From Flavobacterium laiguense (GTDB lineage: Bacteria > Bacteroidota > Bacteroidia > Flavobacteriales > Flavobacteriaceae), in the NCBI RefSeq assembly GCF_003097655.1, contig NZ_QCZH01000027.1, positions 1 through 45,155 on the forward strand: a stretch of DNA of 45,155 nucleotides, written 5' to 3'. Each line of letters begins with the position of its first letter. The first letter of the stretch is position 1. A program made the translations under genes and the position numbers. Below are positions 1 through 7,341 of this stretch, in pieces. The notes under the pieces are model-generated. The model had not been told where the DNA came from, searched no databases, and worked only from the letters and a program-made list of their open reading frames with translations.

Positions 1-92
1 TTAAAACGGCTGTCAATTCAATATGTCTAGGAACGTGTCTTCTTGTTTTTTCGTCTCGTTTAACTCACATTGTGTGTCTCTCGAAGCGGGTG
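1..92 (-). other. Candidate rRNA operon leader, running off the left edge
   Basis: This stretch is transcribed leftward from two tandem promoters. A 13-bp motif (ACGTTCCTwGACA on the minus strand) occurs downstream of each promoter, at 24-36 and at 186-198. Two strong promoters in series followed by a non-coding, AT-poor leader is the layout of a ribosomal RNA operon, and the leader resembles those I know in front of flavobacterial 16S genes. No rRNA sequence is inside the window, so the identity is inferred. The short ORFs that can be drawn here in both strands overlap the promoters and are not credible genes. Confidence 0.5.
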
Positions 93-123
93 CAAAACTA
101 CAACTTCTATTTGTAACTGGCAA
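93..123 (-). promoter_or_regulatory. Promoter P2, proximal, of the putative rRNA operon
   Basis: On the minus strand a -33 TTG (121-123) and a -7 TAGTTTTG (93-100) are separated by 20 bp, matching the Bacteroidetes primary sigma consensus TTTG-N19-TAnnTTTG. The sequence after it (GCACCCGC) repeats the one after P1. Transcription would leave the window to the left. Confidence 0.7.
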
Positions 124-216
124 GAACTTTTTGAAGTTTTTTTTTGAAAATTTAATTTCGTTTTCTTCAAGTTTTCTTAGCAGTTTGTCAAGGAACGTTG
201 CGCGTTTAGCGGGGTG

Positions 217-246
217 CAAAAGTACTTCCTTAATTCCCATTTACAA
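217..246 (-). promoter_or_regulatory. Promoter P1, distal, of the putative rRNA operon
   Basis: On the minus strand a -33 GTTG (TTG at 244-246) and a -7 TACTTTTG (217-224) are separated by exactly 19 bp, a near-perfect Bacteroidetes promoter. It is followed by GCACCCCGCT, almost the same as after P2, about 124 bp downstream. Confidence 0.72.
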
Positions 247-521
247 CCCTTTTCTTTATATAATTTCAATATTTTTTAAAACTTTTTCTTAACAATCTGA
301 TAACGCTAAATTTAGGTTTTAGCTATTTTATTCTTTTTAAGGAGTTTTCTTATAGTCATTGTTTGTTTTGCAATATTGATATTTGAATAACGCCCCTTTT
401 TATTAATTCCATAGTATTATTTAGCGTTTAACATCAACTTTAATACATTATATAGATATCAAGTGGACACTTACTGTATCGGGAAGTAAAAGAAATTCTA
501 AATATACCCAATACAACATCC
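247..521. other. AT-rich intergenic region
   Basis: This lies between the distal rRNA-type promoter and the end of the 171-aa acidic protein gene. It is AT-rich, with no convincing reading frame, hairpin terminator or repeat. It probably holds upstream activating sequence for the tandem promoters and the 3' end of the neighbouring transcript. Confidence 0.4.
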
Positions 522-1037
522 TTAATCTTCGTCCTCATCAAAATCGGCATCGGGATCAAAATCAAAAAAATCGTCCGGATTAAAAGGGATATCATCGTCC
601 GGGTCTTTGTCATGAGCATTTACACCGGGTGGATTGAACAGACCCCAGTCATCTTTGATGTAATTCCACACATCAAAACTCGCCACCCAGTCAATGAACA
701 GCAAACGAAACTCATCAATTTCTTTTCGAAGCAAATCAATATATTCTACATTATCGACTCCATGATATCGCAAACTTCCGGCCTGAACGTATAATTCCCG
801 CGCTGCTTTACGGATAATTGCTGCATTTTCCATACGTAAATCGTACAAATCAGCTGCTTCAGCACCTGCAATCTTGGCAGGGATGGTCATAGCGTCTTCC
901 ATCATAAATCGAACGGTAGTTTCTTGCAAAAATTCGTCCTCTTTTGGAATGATTTGTATTAAACCTTCAGTAAGTTTAAATATTTGTTCTGCCTTTTGAT
1001 AAATAGGCAACTGCTTCGTTTTGTCTCTTTGCGGCAT
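522..1037 (-). CDS. Hypothetical acidic protein, possible four-helix bundle
   Basis: This is a 171-residue soluble protein without a signal peptide or membrane segment. Residues 10-125 are predicted mostly helical, with evenly spaced hydrophobics and segments such as IFKLTEGLIQIIP and EDAMTIPAKIAGAEAADLYD. That pattern resembles small four-helix-bundle proteins of the S23/Avd type, but I see no diagnostic motif. The last 35 residues are an intrinsically disordered acidic tail of Asp, Glu, Phe and Pro (FNPDDFFDFDPDADFDEDED). Acidic tails of this kind can bind basic proteins or mimic nucleic acid, but that is conjecture. The ATG at 1037 is the only sensible start. The next gene upstream, also minus strand, is another acidic protein 160 bp away. 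Function unknown. Confidence 0.8.
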   Translation of the reverse strand: MPQRDKTKQLPIYQKAEQIFKLTEGLIQIIPKEDEFLQETTVRFMMEDAMTIPAKIAGAEAADLYDLRMENAAIIRKAARELYVQAGSLRYHGVDNVEYIDLLRKEIDEFRLLFIDWVASFDVWNYIKDDWGLFNPPGVNAHDKDPDDDIPFNPDDFFDFDPDADFDEDED

Positions 1038-1197
1038 ATTTTATTTAGTCTTTTACTTGCACTGGTATCGTTTATTGTTCATCCGTAAAAATATCAAAAA
1101 AATAGACGCTTTTGAATTATGACCAACTAAATCTTAAATGCTTCGACAGTTCGCTATTGCTCGGGTCAAGAATCACTAATCTCAAATCAAAAATCTT

Positions 1198-1563
1198 TCA
1201 ACCTTCATTTCCCGTATTTTCATCTAAATTACTGTGATTGTCTCCACCTATGCTATAATGATTATTTTCCTCGTCTTCATTCCCTGTGTTTTCAAATTCA
1301 TCATCCAAATCAGAACCTGGAATATCCAAATCCCCACCTGACATATCTTCATCGAAATCTTTTTCGTTTAGTTTACTAACATTATTGATTTCAACCGGTG
1401 CTTTCTTTTTAGAGATATCTTCTGGGTCTATTTCACTTTCTTTATGGAATTTTCTATAAATATCTTCTTCTGGAGGATACAAAAGGGAATCCGGTAATTT
1501 GGATTTATCTTTCTTATTTGGATTTAAGCCATTTGAATCTGATGTATGGTCTTGCTCTTTCAT
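1198..1563 (-). CDS. Conserved acidic hypothetical protein
   Basis: This is a 121-residue, highly hydrophilic, acidic protein that looks disordered throughout. Recognisable blocks are YPPEEDIYRKF, DPEDISKKKAP, LNEKDFDEDMSGGDLDIPGSDLDDE and a Gly/Asn/Asp-rich end. From memory, proteins with the blocks 'EDIY...DPEDISK.K.P...LDIPGSELDDE..N.G.EDEENN.YSLGGD' recur across flavobacteria with no assigned function, which supports a real gene. There is no signal peptide, transmembrane helix or cysteine. Translation starts at the ATG at 1563. It may share a transcript with the acidic protein gene downstream on the same strand, but the 160-bp gap leaves this open. Confidence 0.8.
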   Translation of the reverse strand: MKEQDHTSDSNGLNPNKKDKSKLPDSLLYPPEEDIYRKFHKESEIDPEDISKKKAPVEINNVSKLNEKDFDEDMSGGDLDIPGSDLDDEFENTGNEDEENNHYSIGGDNHSNLDENTGNEG

Positions 1564-1860
1564 TTTGATATTATTTTACTGATTTACAACATACTAAGTT
1601 ACCAATTTTAAACAAAACACTTACTAAATCCTTTGAAAAAGTTCCATATTTATACTCCTGCTCTTATATAAGCATCAAAATCTTTACTCGAAATACTGTT
1701 TTTGATCATTTTTTAATGTCTTAATCATTTTAAAACATATAAAAAAATAAGATTTATCTGTTTTTAAACAAAAATGGCGTTGCATATTTCATTCCTAAAA
1801 CATAAATGGCTAACTTTAAACTACTTTATCAGGATACCGCAAAAAAAATAGTATCTACTT
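1564..1860. other. Divergent intergenic region, AT-rich
   Basis: This separates the divergently transcribed acidic protein and RMD1-family genes and must hold both promoters. On the plus strand a TAACTTTA (1811-1818) resembles a -7 element for the gene at 1861, but no -33 TTG lies at the right distance. No hairpin or gene is visible. Confidence 0.35.
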
Positions 1861-2655
1861 ATGAAAGAAGCCGATTTAATCAAAATTGAAGCCATTCAAA
1901 TAGCGGAAGCTTTTAATATTAAAAAATTAAGGGCTGAATTTGGAATTGAAGCTTATTCCAGTTCACCTTCCGAAATTTTTTATACTTTGGGGAATAAAAA
2001 AAGATACCTCTATATATTTGATTATGGAGTAGTTGTTTTTGCTAATTATACAGAAGCCAAAAAAAAAGAACTTATCAATTTTCTCCAAAATTATACCACT
2101 ACTGCTGTCCATTTGGATTTATTTGAAGAATATCGAATAGAAATTGATAAAACCATATCAAAAGTAGTCATCAAAAACGACTATGTTTTGGTGCCCTATG
2201 TTGATCCTTCCGTTTTAAGGATAGTAATGCTTAATATTGGGCAGTCTGTTGCCTTAGACTATTATGAGATTCTTACCAATGAGCTCATCAGCTCTTCTAA
2301 AGAATACATATTGGAATTAGAACTACACGGAAAACTAAGCATTTCTAAAATTAATTTACTCAAATATATCGGCAAAGTATTGAATGTTAAAAACAGCATT
2401 GTTGATAATCTTTACATACTTGATGACCCCAATTTAGTATGGGACAATGAAGAACTCAATTTATTAAACCGTCATTTAAAAACAAATTTTGACATCAATC
2501 CGCGTTTCAAGGATCTTGATTATCGACTCGGCATTGTTGAAGATAATCTTAGACTTTTTACAGATGTTCTGAATGTACGGGAAAGCTCAAGATTAGAATG
2601 GATTGTGATTATACTAATCTTTCTGGAGATAATGATCGCATTACTTTTTCACTGA
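1861..2655 (+). CDS. RMD1/YagE family (DUF155) protein
   Basis: This 264-residue protein matches the DUF155/RMD1 family. Family features visible are an N-terminal segment of alternating strands (KKRYLYIFDYGVVVFANY, residues 40-58), an acidic helical middle, the block ILDDPNLVWDNEELNLLNRHL (about 187-207), and the conserved C-terminal coil DLDYRLGIVEDNLRLFTDVLNVRESSRLEWIV followed by one hydrophobic helix (about 243-263) that should anchor it in the inner membrane. Eukaryotic relatives act at mitochondria in meiosis or translation; the bacterial role is not established. It starts with ATG in a good context, stands alone, and is followed by a repeat element rather than another gene. Confidence 0.85.
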   Translation: MKEADLIKIEAIQIAEAFNIKKLRAEFGIEAYSSSPSEIFYTLGNKKRYLYIFDYGVVVFANYTEAKKKELINFLQNYTTTAVHLDLFEEYRIEIDKTISKVVIKNDYVLVPYVDPSVLRIVMLNIGQSVALDYYEILTNELISSSKEYILELELHGKLSISKINLLKYIGKVLNVKNSIVDNLYILDDPNLVWDNEELNLLNRHLKTNFDINPRFKDLDYRLGIVEDNLRLFTDVLNVRESSRLEWIVIILIFLEIMIALLFH

Positions 2656-2740
2656 TTTTTTTAAGCTCTAGTTTTGCAATAGCAATTTATTTTCCTTTTT
2701 TATGATAATTTAAAGTAAATAACTGGATTACCGGAAGTTT

Positions 2741-2886
2741 GCGTGAGGGGTAGAAGCAAGTTACCTTGTAACGCGGATGACCCGACCGCATTAGAGAAAG
2801 TGGCCGTATAGGCGCTCCTAAAAGTTGGCCTCTTTTTCTAATGTGGTCACGCCCACACGAGCTTTTGCGAACTGACAAAGTAAATA
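2741..2886. repeat. Palindromic interspersed repeat, copy A
   Basis: Positions 2741-2855 match the reverse complement of 8361-8479 with few differences. The core is an imperfect inverted repeat (2784-2805 with 2827-2848; arms start GACCGCATTAG) flanked on one side by a conserved tail running from GCGTGAGGGGTAGAAGC through AACGCGGATGACCC. Beyond the shared core, 2854-2886 resembles a segment at 33902-33931 (ACACGAGC...GCGAACTGAC.AAGTAAATA), so modules are mixed between repeats. It is a non-coding REP/BIME-like element; no target duplication was found. Confidence 0.75.
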
Positions 2887-2922
2887 ATGCTGACACTAAA
2901 CGAATTTGGTTTGAGATGCTTC

Positions 2923-3777
2923 TTAGTTTACTTGTGAAACCACAATTAAAACAATTGCCAGTAAGGCTAAAAAGAGTCCTGTTGCATTTAGCTTGGTTAT
3001 TTTTTCTTTAAAAATAACGATTCCCACAAGACTGCCTAATACGATGACTCCCATGTTCATTCCTGCGAATACGGTTGATGGATTTTCGGCAAAAGCCTGA
3101 TGTGCCTTGAGGTAGAAAAATATATTACCGAAGTTGAAAATTCCAACCAAGCCTCCAAAAAGAAAACTCTTGAAGTTTAATTTAGCTTTCCTAAACAGTA
3201 TTTCGTAGCCTACAGCTGTCCCCATTATAACCAACGCAATGGTAAAAACCACAAACAAAGAGGTGGTAAAGGGAAGAGTTGTATACAAGGCAATTTGCTT
3301 GAATAAGATATCGATTACTCCAAAACCCAATAATACCAAGGCTGGATAAATCCATTTGTTTTCTTGGTTTGAAGTGGGCTTTGCCAAAATGAGCAATAAT
3401 GCTGGGAATCCTACTAAAAGAGCAGCGATTTTAAGGGAAGTAAAATGCTCCCCGAAAAGAAACCAAGCTGCCAAAATAGGAATAAAAAGGGATAATCGTT
3501 GTGCCGCATCGGTTTTTACTATTCCCATATATTTGATGGATGCCACCAGAAAAAGAAATACCGATGGCAAAAAAACACCAAGAGCGGTATAGATCCCCCA
3601 AGGTGATGTAACGTCTAAGGCTCCTAAATCTGGACTAAAAAACAAATAACAAAGGACAAGAGCTGCAGCATAATTGGCAGCTACAATTTGAATCGTACTT
3701 AACGAATAAACACGGGTAAATTTAAAAATCACACCAACAGTTACACTGCAAATAATACTCAGAATCAAGAATAGCAT
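2923..3777 (-). CDS. EamA/DMT family transporter
   Basis: This is an inner-membrane protein of about 284 residues with ten hydrophobic helices arranged as two EamA-type repeats (roughly residues 1-135 and 145-284), as in the drug/metabolite transporter superfamily. The second repeat contains FGGLVGIFNFGNIFFYLKAH and ends with the typical GLFLALLAIVLIVVS helix. The substrate cannot be read from sequence. The frame can be extended to a TTG at 3798, but that codon lies inside a -7 promoter element (TATTTTTG, plus-strand 3796-3803), so I take the ATG at 3777. This gives a 5' leader of about 15 nt. The gene stands alone, with repeat elements on both sides. Confidence 0.85.
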   Translation of the reverse strand: MLFLILSIICSVTVGVIFKFTRVYSLSTIQIVAANYAAALVLCYLFFSPDLGALDVTSPWGIYTALGVFLPSVFLFLVASIKYMGIVKTDAAQRLSLFIPILAAWFLFGEHFTSLKIAALLVGFPALLLILAKPTSNQENKWIYPALVLLGFGVIDILFKQIALYTTLPFTTSLFVVFTIALVIMGTAVGYEILFRKAKLNFKSFLFGGLVGIFNFGNIFFYLKAHQAFAENPSTVFAGMNMGVIVLGSLVGIVIFKEKITKLNATGLFLALLAIVLIVVSQVN

Positions 3778-3795
3778 AGTTCTATATTTATCCCG

Positions 3796-3803
3796 CAAAA
3801 ATA
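3796..3803 (-). promoter_or_regulatory. -7 element of the DMT transporter gene
   Basis: TATTTTTG on the minus strand fits TAnnTTTG. No good -33 TTG lies 17-23 bp upstream. It overlaps the TTG that would be the longer start of the transporter and so argues for the ATG at 3777. Confidence 0.5.
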
Positions 3804-3864
3804 CAGTTTATATGTGTAATGATTTCTGGAAATTGTTTTTCGGAGCCTTAAATAATGCCAATAT

Positions 3865-4082
3865 AATTTTATATGACTGTCCGTAATGCGTACCAAGAGT
3901 GTTTTTCATCAATTTGATTATAATCCGTAAACTGCCGAAGGTGGTATAATGCGCTATTTTCAACATATTCTAAATCAAACTCCGTTTTTATCTGCGTTTT
4001 CGTTTTAGCGAATCAGTATAATCCGTGTTCCATTCTCCGTTTATGTATTTTGGGGATAAGTCACGGATAGTCATATAATTTT
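3865..4082. mobile_element. MITE-like element, family 1, copy 1
   Basis: A 206-bp non-coding element (3871-4076) begins ATATGACTGTCCGT and ends ACGGATAGTCATAT, which are terminal inverted repeats with one mismatch. It is bounded on both sides by the 6-bp direct repeat AATTTT (3865-3870, 4077-4082), a target-site duplication. A second copy of identical length lies inverted at 11747-11952. No transposase is in the window, so it would have been moved in trans. Internal landmarks are the short palindromes around AACTGCCGAAGG and CGTTTTAGCGAATCAG. Confidence 0.82.
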
Positions 4083-4085
4083 ATT

Positions 4086-4298
4086 AATCAACCCGTTGGG
4101 TGTAATTCTGTTTAAATAAAAAATAAACCACATAGATACATAGATTTATAACTAATAATTAAAGAAAGAATAGAAAATAGCACTATTTTTCACATAGATT
4201 GACTATGTGAAAAGTGAAACATCTATCAAACTCTTTTCAAAAACTAAAAATTATATGCTTCTATGTGGTAAAAAACAATTACACCCAACGGGTTAATC
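4086..4298. mobile_element. MITE-like element, family 2
   Basis: A 205-bp element (4090-4294) has perfect 18-bp terminal inverted repeats AACCCGTTGGGTGTAATT and an apparent 4-bp duplication AATC (4086-4089 and 4295-4298). Inside it, further symmetric pieces (ACCACATAG at both sides, and a central hairpin made of CACATAG and CTATGTG) make the whole element a nested palindrome. Sequences with ACCACATAGATACATAG and CTTCTATGTGGT are, to my recollection, common between genes in Flavobacterium. It sits 7 bp from element 1 and its right end overlaps the stop codon of the oxygenase gene. Confidence 0.75.
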
Positions 4299-4886
4299 AC
4301 TCTTTAACCAACCGGTAATACTCATTCTAGTATTTTGGGTAACTAAAACCTCATGCACCAATTCGTCACTTTTAAAAAAAACGGTTTTGCCTTGAGTAGG
4401 GCTAATTTTTTGATTGTTATCCAGTTGATGAATGAGTAGCTCACCCCCATCGCTCTCTTGCCAATCACTGTTTAAATAGCTAATCATAGAATACTTTCGA
4501 CTTGGGTTGTTCTTAAATTGATCGAGATGCTTTAGATAGAAATCACCTGCTTCATATAACGAGTAATGAAATTCATACCCTGTAATTCCAGCATAACAAC
4601 TTTCGTTCAAATAAAGTATAAACGCTTCTATTTGCGCAAAAAATTCATTCTCGAAAGCATTATTGTGTTTTTTGTCAAGCCAATAAATGGAATCGCTTCG
4701 AATAGCTCCATCGTATGACAGCTTCTCTGAATTGCCAATCCCAGCAGCAGCTAATTGACTACTTTCATTTAAAGCGAATAAATTCTGTTTTAAGTTATTG
4801 GCCAAATCATTACTCAAAAAGTGTTCAGATATGCCTACTTTATTTTCAATATAAGTAGCAATCAAAGCCTCAAAGCTGTTTTCCAT
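4293..4886 (-). CDS. 2OG-Fe(II) oxygenase, prolyl 4-hydroxylase-like
   Basis: This protein of about 197 residues has the double-stranded beta-helix fold of Fe(II)/2-oxoglutarate dioxygenases. Metal ligands read as H120-x-D122 (in KHLDQF) and H178 (in ELVHEV), with R187 nine residues later in place to hold the 2-oxoglutarate carboxylate. DGGELLIH is the usual strand between them. Such small bacterial enzymes hydroxylate protein or peptide side chains; the substrate is unknown. A longer frame begins at a GTG at 4982, but the added residues look like translated leader, so I prefer the ATG at 4886. The stop codon is completed by the inserted 205-bp element downstream, so the original C-terminus may have been slightly different. 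Confidence 0.82.
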   Translation of the reverse strand: MENSFEALIATYIENKVGISEHFLSNDLANNLKQNLFALNESSQLAAAGIGNSEKLSYDGAIRSDSIYWLDKKHNNAFENEFFAQIEAFILYLNESCYAGITGYEFHYSLYEAGDFYLKHLDQFKNNPSRKYSMISYLNSDWQESDGGELLIHQLDNNQKISPTQGKTVFFKSDELVHEVLVTQNTRMSITGWLKSD

Positions 4887-5043
4887 ATCCAATTGTGATG
4901 GACTGAAAATAGTTCCAACGGGACAAGGTAGACTAATTAAAATCAGCATTACGATATTTAAAACAAAATAAACACAAAGCACTGATAATCAATAATTTTT
5001 TGTTAAATTTAATCCTTTTTTTTAACTAAATATTTTAATAAAT

Positions 5044-5988
5044 ATGAAAAAATGTATTTCAATTGTATTGTTGATCGCGACAGGCATCACGTACTCCCAA
5101 AAAAAATCAAATGGCACAATTTATGTAGAGCATCCCGCTATAACCACCGTAGAGGCTATGACCCAAGCCTTTGTTAGTGGAGACGCAAACAAAGTTGCCA
5201 GCTACTTGGCTGATGATTTTAAATCATATAGCGGAACTACAACAAATAAGGATGATAAAGGAATGAACAAAGAGGCATTCTTAAAGAGTGTAAAAACATG
5301 GAAAGACAATATTGACTATCCAAGCATTAAACGCTCAAAAGGAGCTTATCCTGACGCGCTGGAATATAAAGATGCTGATCAAAAAGATTTAGTTTGGGTA
5401 CAAACTTGGGAAGATGTAAAAGGAGTGCAGAAGGAAACGGGCGTAAAAATTGACAGACCTATACACCGTTTATTTACGGTAGATAAAAACAATAAAATCA
5501 AAATGATGATTAACTATTCTACAAGTACTGTTAGCGATGAAATCAATCAAAGTTTTGCAGAGAGAACCAATGGAAAAATCTACAATCATCATGAAAACAT
5601 CAATACGGTTCGTAAAATGGTTCATGCCTTTGAAAATAAAGATTTTGATAAATCCTATAGCTTTTATGATGAGAAAGCTACTTTTAGTGATATCAATTCA
5701 ATCGATATTAATAAAGAGTATACATTGACCGAACAAAAAGAAAATGATAAAAAAATATTCGAAATGTTTGATATATTGAGTATTGATCAAGTAGGATACC
5801 CCGATTATTTACATTATGAATTGGATGATGCAAGAGTAGTTCAATCGTGGTGGAAAATTAGGCTAATCCGAAAATCGGATAAGAAGAATATTGTGCTACC
5901 TATGATGTTTATAGATACTTTTAATGATAAGGGCAAAATAATTTCCGAAATCGCTTACTATAGTCAAATATTATTGGAGGCTAAATAA
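5044..5988 (+). CDS. Secreted protein with two NTF2/SnoaL-like domains
   Basis: This is a 314-residue exported protein with a Sec signal peptide (MKKCISIVLLIATGITYS, cleavage near Q19). The mature part holds two similar cone-shaped NTF2-like domains, about residues 32-165 and 182-312. Each begins with a 'V..M..AF...D..K..S...D.....' helix pattern (TVEAMTQAFVSGDANKVASYL and TVRKMVHAFENKDFDKSYSFY), which suggests internal duplication. NTF2-like folds bind small ligands or act as scaffolds; no catalytic pair is obvious, so no reaction is assigned. The gene stands alone, divergent from the oxygenase, and is closed by a strong hairpin that it shares with the convergent gene cluster. Confidence 0.8.
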   Translation: MKKCISIVLLIATGITYSQKKSNGTIYVEHPAITTVEAMTQAFVSGDANKVASYLADDFKSYSGTTTNKDDKGMNKEAFLKSVKTWKDNIDYPSIKRSKGAYPDALEYKDADQKDLVWVQTWEDVKGVQKETGVKIDRPIHRLFTVDKNNKIKMMINYSTSTVSDEINQSFAERTNGKIYNHHENINTVRKMVHAFENKDFDKSYSFYDEKATFSDINSIDINKEYTLTEQKENDKKIFEMFDILSIDQVGYPDYLHYELDDARVVQSWWKIRLIRKSDKKNIVLPMMFIDTFNDKGKIISEIAYYSQILLEAK

Positions 5989-5999
5989 CATTTTAATAA

Positions 6000-6047
6000 A
6001 ACCAGAGTTCGATTAGCAACTCTTTGATTGATAATCGAACTCTGGTT
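6000..6047. terminator. Bidirectional terminator hairpin
   Basis: A perfect 16-bp stem (AACCAGAGTTCGATTA with its complement at 6032-6047) lies between two convergent transcripts. T-rich sequence follows on the minus-strand side and a weaker one on the plus side, so it can end both the NTF2-like gene and the five-gene minus-strand cluster. Confidence 0.8.
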
Positions 6048-6116
6048 TAAAAGTGATTCCAAAACCATTGGACTAACAATCGCTTTTGCTCAAAAAAGTT
6101 TAAAGACTCAAAATAG

Positions 6117-6905
6117 TTAGTCTACTTTTTTAAAGACTAACTCCATTCCTGATGGATTGCTTAATGTCAAACGCATATTTTCTACTTTATAACCTGTTGT
6201 ACTTTGCAATGCTTTAAGAAATTCGTTTTCTTTATTATTCGCACCACATGCCATTCTTGTGGTAATGGTGTTGGAAAATCGAAGCAATCCTTTTTCGAAG
6301 AAAATTGCCCCATTCATGCGATTACAGCCCGCAAATCCGATGAATTGATTGGTTGAACTGTTTATTTCAAGATTAGGCAATTCTTTATTGAAGTTGGTCA
6401 TGCTTACCGCTTCTCCATGTAATTTTTCTAAAACCCAAATATCATGCAAACGGGGATCAGTTACATAACTCCCACAACCATTGAAGTTCGTTGAGTTATT
6501 ATCTTTCTCAATTTCAATTCGAACAGAATAAGGAGATTTGTCACCAGACATAGTGTTTATGCATTCTTGCTGTTGTATTTGAATACTCATTGTTCCTTTT
6601 GCGGTAGCGACACGATACATTTTTACATTGGCATCCATAGCTCGAATGGGATCTACATGGGTACCTTTTATCGATTCAAAACCAAGTTTAAGAGAAGTAA
6701 ATTCGATAGCTTTCTCGGATATTTTGAGGCTCCAATCGGGTTCATTACCATTCGCTCTAAAATAAATCCCTTTCTCCAAATTTTCCATTTGTTGTTTGTA
6801 GGCAAATGTAGGCTCGGTCTGCACAACTTCTTTCGGTGCTGTTGCACTACTTTTGCAACTTACAATAAATAAAACAATTGCAAATAATCGAATCCATTTC
6901 CACAT
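6117..6905 (-). CDS. Lipoprotein with COG3650-type and META domains
   Basis: This is a 262-residue lipoprotein; the signal peptide ends in the lipobox FIVSC, giving a lipidated Cys17. After a linker, residues 43-148 resemble the COG3650 family (GIYFRANGNEPDWSLKIS, then a Cys pair with CGSYV). Residues 152-260 form a META domain as in HslJ, with DIWVLEKLHGEAV, GFAGCNRMNGA and TRMACG. The same two-domain arrangement is widespread in flavobacterial envelope proteins, where META proteins are linked to stress or heat tolerance; the exact role is not known. It is the last gene of a tight minus-strand cluster, 24 bp after the YchJ-like gene. Confidence 0.85.
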   Translation of the reverse strand: MWKWIRLFAIVLFIVSCKSSATAPKEVVQTEPTFAYKQQMENLEKGIYFRANGNEPDWSLKISEKAIEFTSLKLGFESIKGTHVDPIRAMDANVKMYRVATAKGTMSIQIQQQECINTMSGDKSPYSVRIEIEKDNNSTNFNGCGSYVTDPRLHDIWVLEKLHGEAVSMTNFNKELPNLEINSSTNQFIGFAGCNRMNGAIFFEKGLLRFSNTITTRMACGANNKENEFLKALQSTTGYKVENMRLTLSNPSGMELVFKKVD

Positions 6906-6929
6906 AATTTTCTATTTAAAAATTTAAAA

Positions 6930-7310
6930 TTACTTAAACGTTCCATCCACATAAAACCAACTTCCGTTTTCTTGTTTAAAAGTAGAAAACTCATGATGCA
7001 CTTGATTCACATTATTTTCATCCAAAAAATAAGCTTTAAACTCCACTGTATTTTCTGTAGCTGAAATGATTTCGAGTTTTTGCCATTGATTGGCTGTTGC
7101 CCAATTCAAAATTTCTTCTCGCGAATAATATTTCCTTTCAGAACTATGTGTAGTTTCCAATAAATAATCGGCTTGATGGATTGCATAGGCCGAGTATCTC
7201 GATTTCATCAATGCCAAAGCCGTAGGTGCTTTTTGGTCACCATTAATATAAAGATTACAGCACGATTCAAAAGGTTCCGAAGAACCACAGTAGCATTTAT
7301 TAAGAGTCAT
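6930..7310 (-). CDS. YchJ family protein with SEC-C zinc motif
   Basis: This protein of about 126 residues starts with a zinc-binding SEC-C-type motif, C6-x-C8-x8-C17-C18 (CYCGSSEPFESCC). It continues as the YchJ/UPF0225 fold, an NTF2-like domain with TALALMKSRYSAYAIHQADYLLETTH and WQKLEIISATENTVEFKAYF. The C-terminal SEC-C copy found in some relatives is absent. The frame extends to a Met at 7358, but that would overlap the upstream gene and add residues foreign to the family. The ATG at 7310 places the Cys motif at the N-terminus as usual, 31 bp after the previous stop. The cellular role of YchJ is unknown. Confidence 0.85.
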   Translation of the reverse strand: MTLNKCYCGSSEPFESCCNLYINGDQKAPTALALMKSRYSAYAIHQADYLLETTHSSERKYYSREEILNWATANQWQKLEIISATENTVEFKAYFLDENNVNQVHHEFSTFKQENGSWFYVDGTFK

Positions 7311-7341
7311 ATTTCTTTTTATAAAAAACGAATCAATACCA

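Noticed and set aside
13..292. Overlapping short frames in both strands at the left edge
   Set aside because: They overlap two strong promoters and the leader of the putative rRNA operon. Their composition is not protein-like.
3865..4298. CRISPR array or integron cassettes in the repeat-rich stretch
   Set aside because: There are no short regularly spaced direct repeats, and no cas, integrase or attC-like features. The structure is that of inverted-repeat elements.
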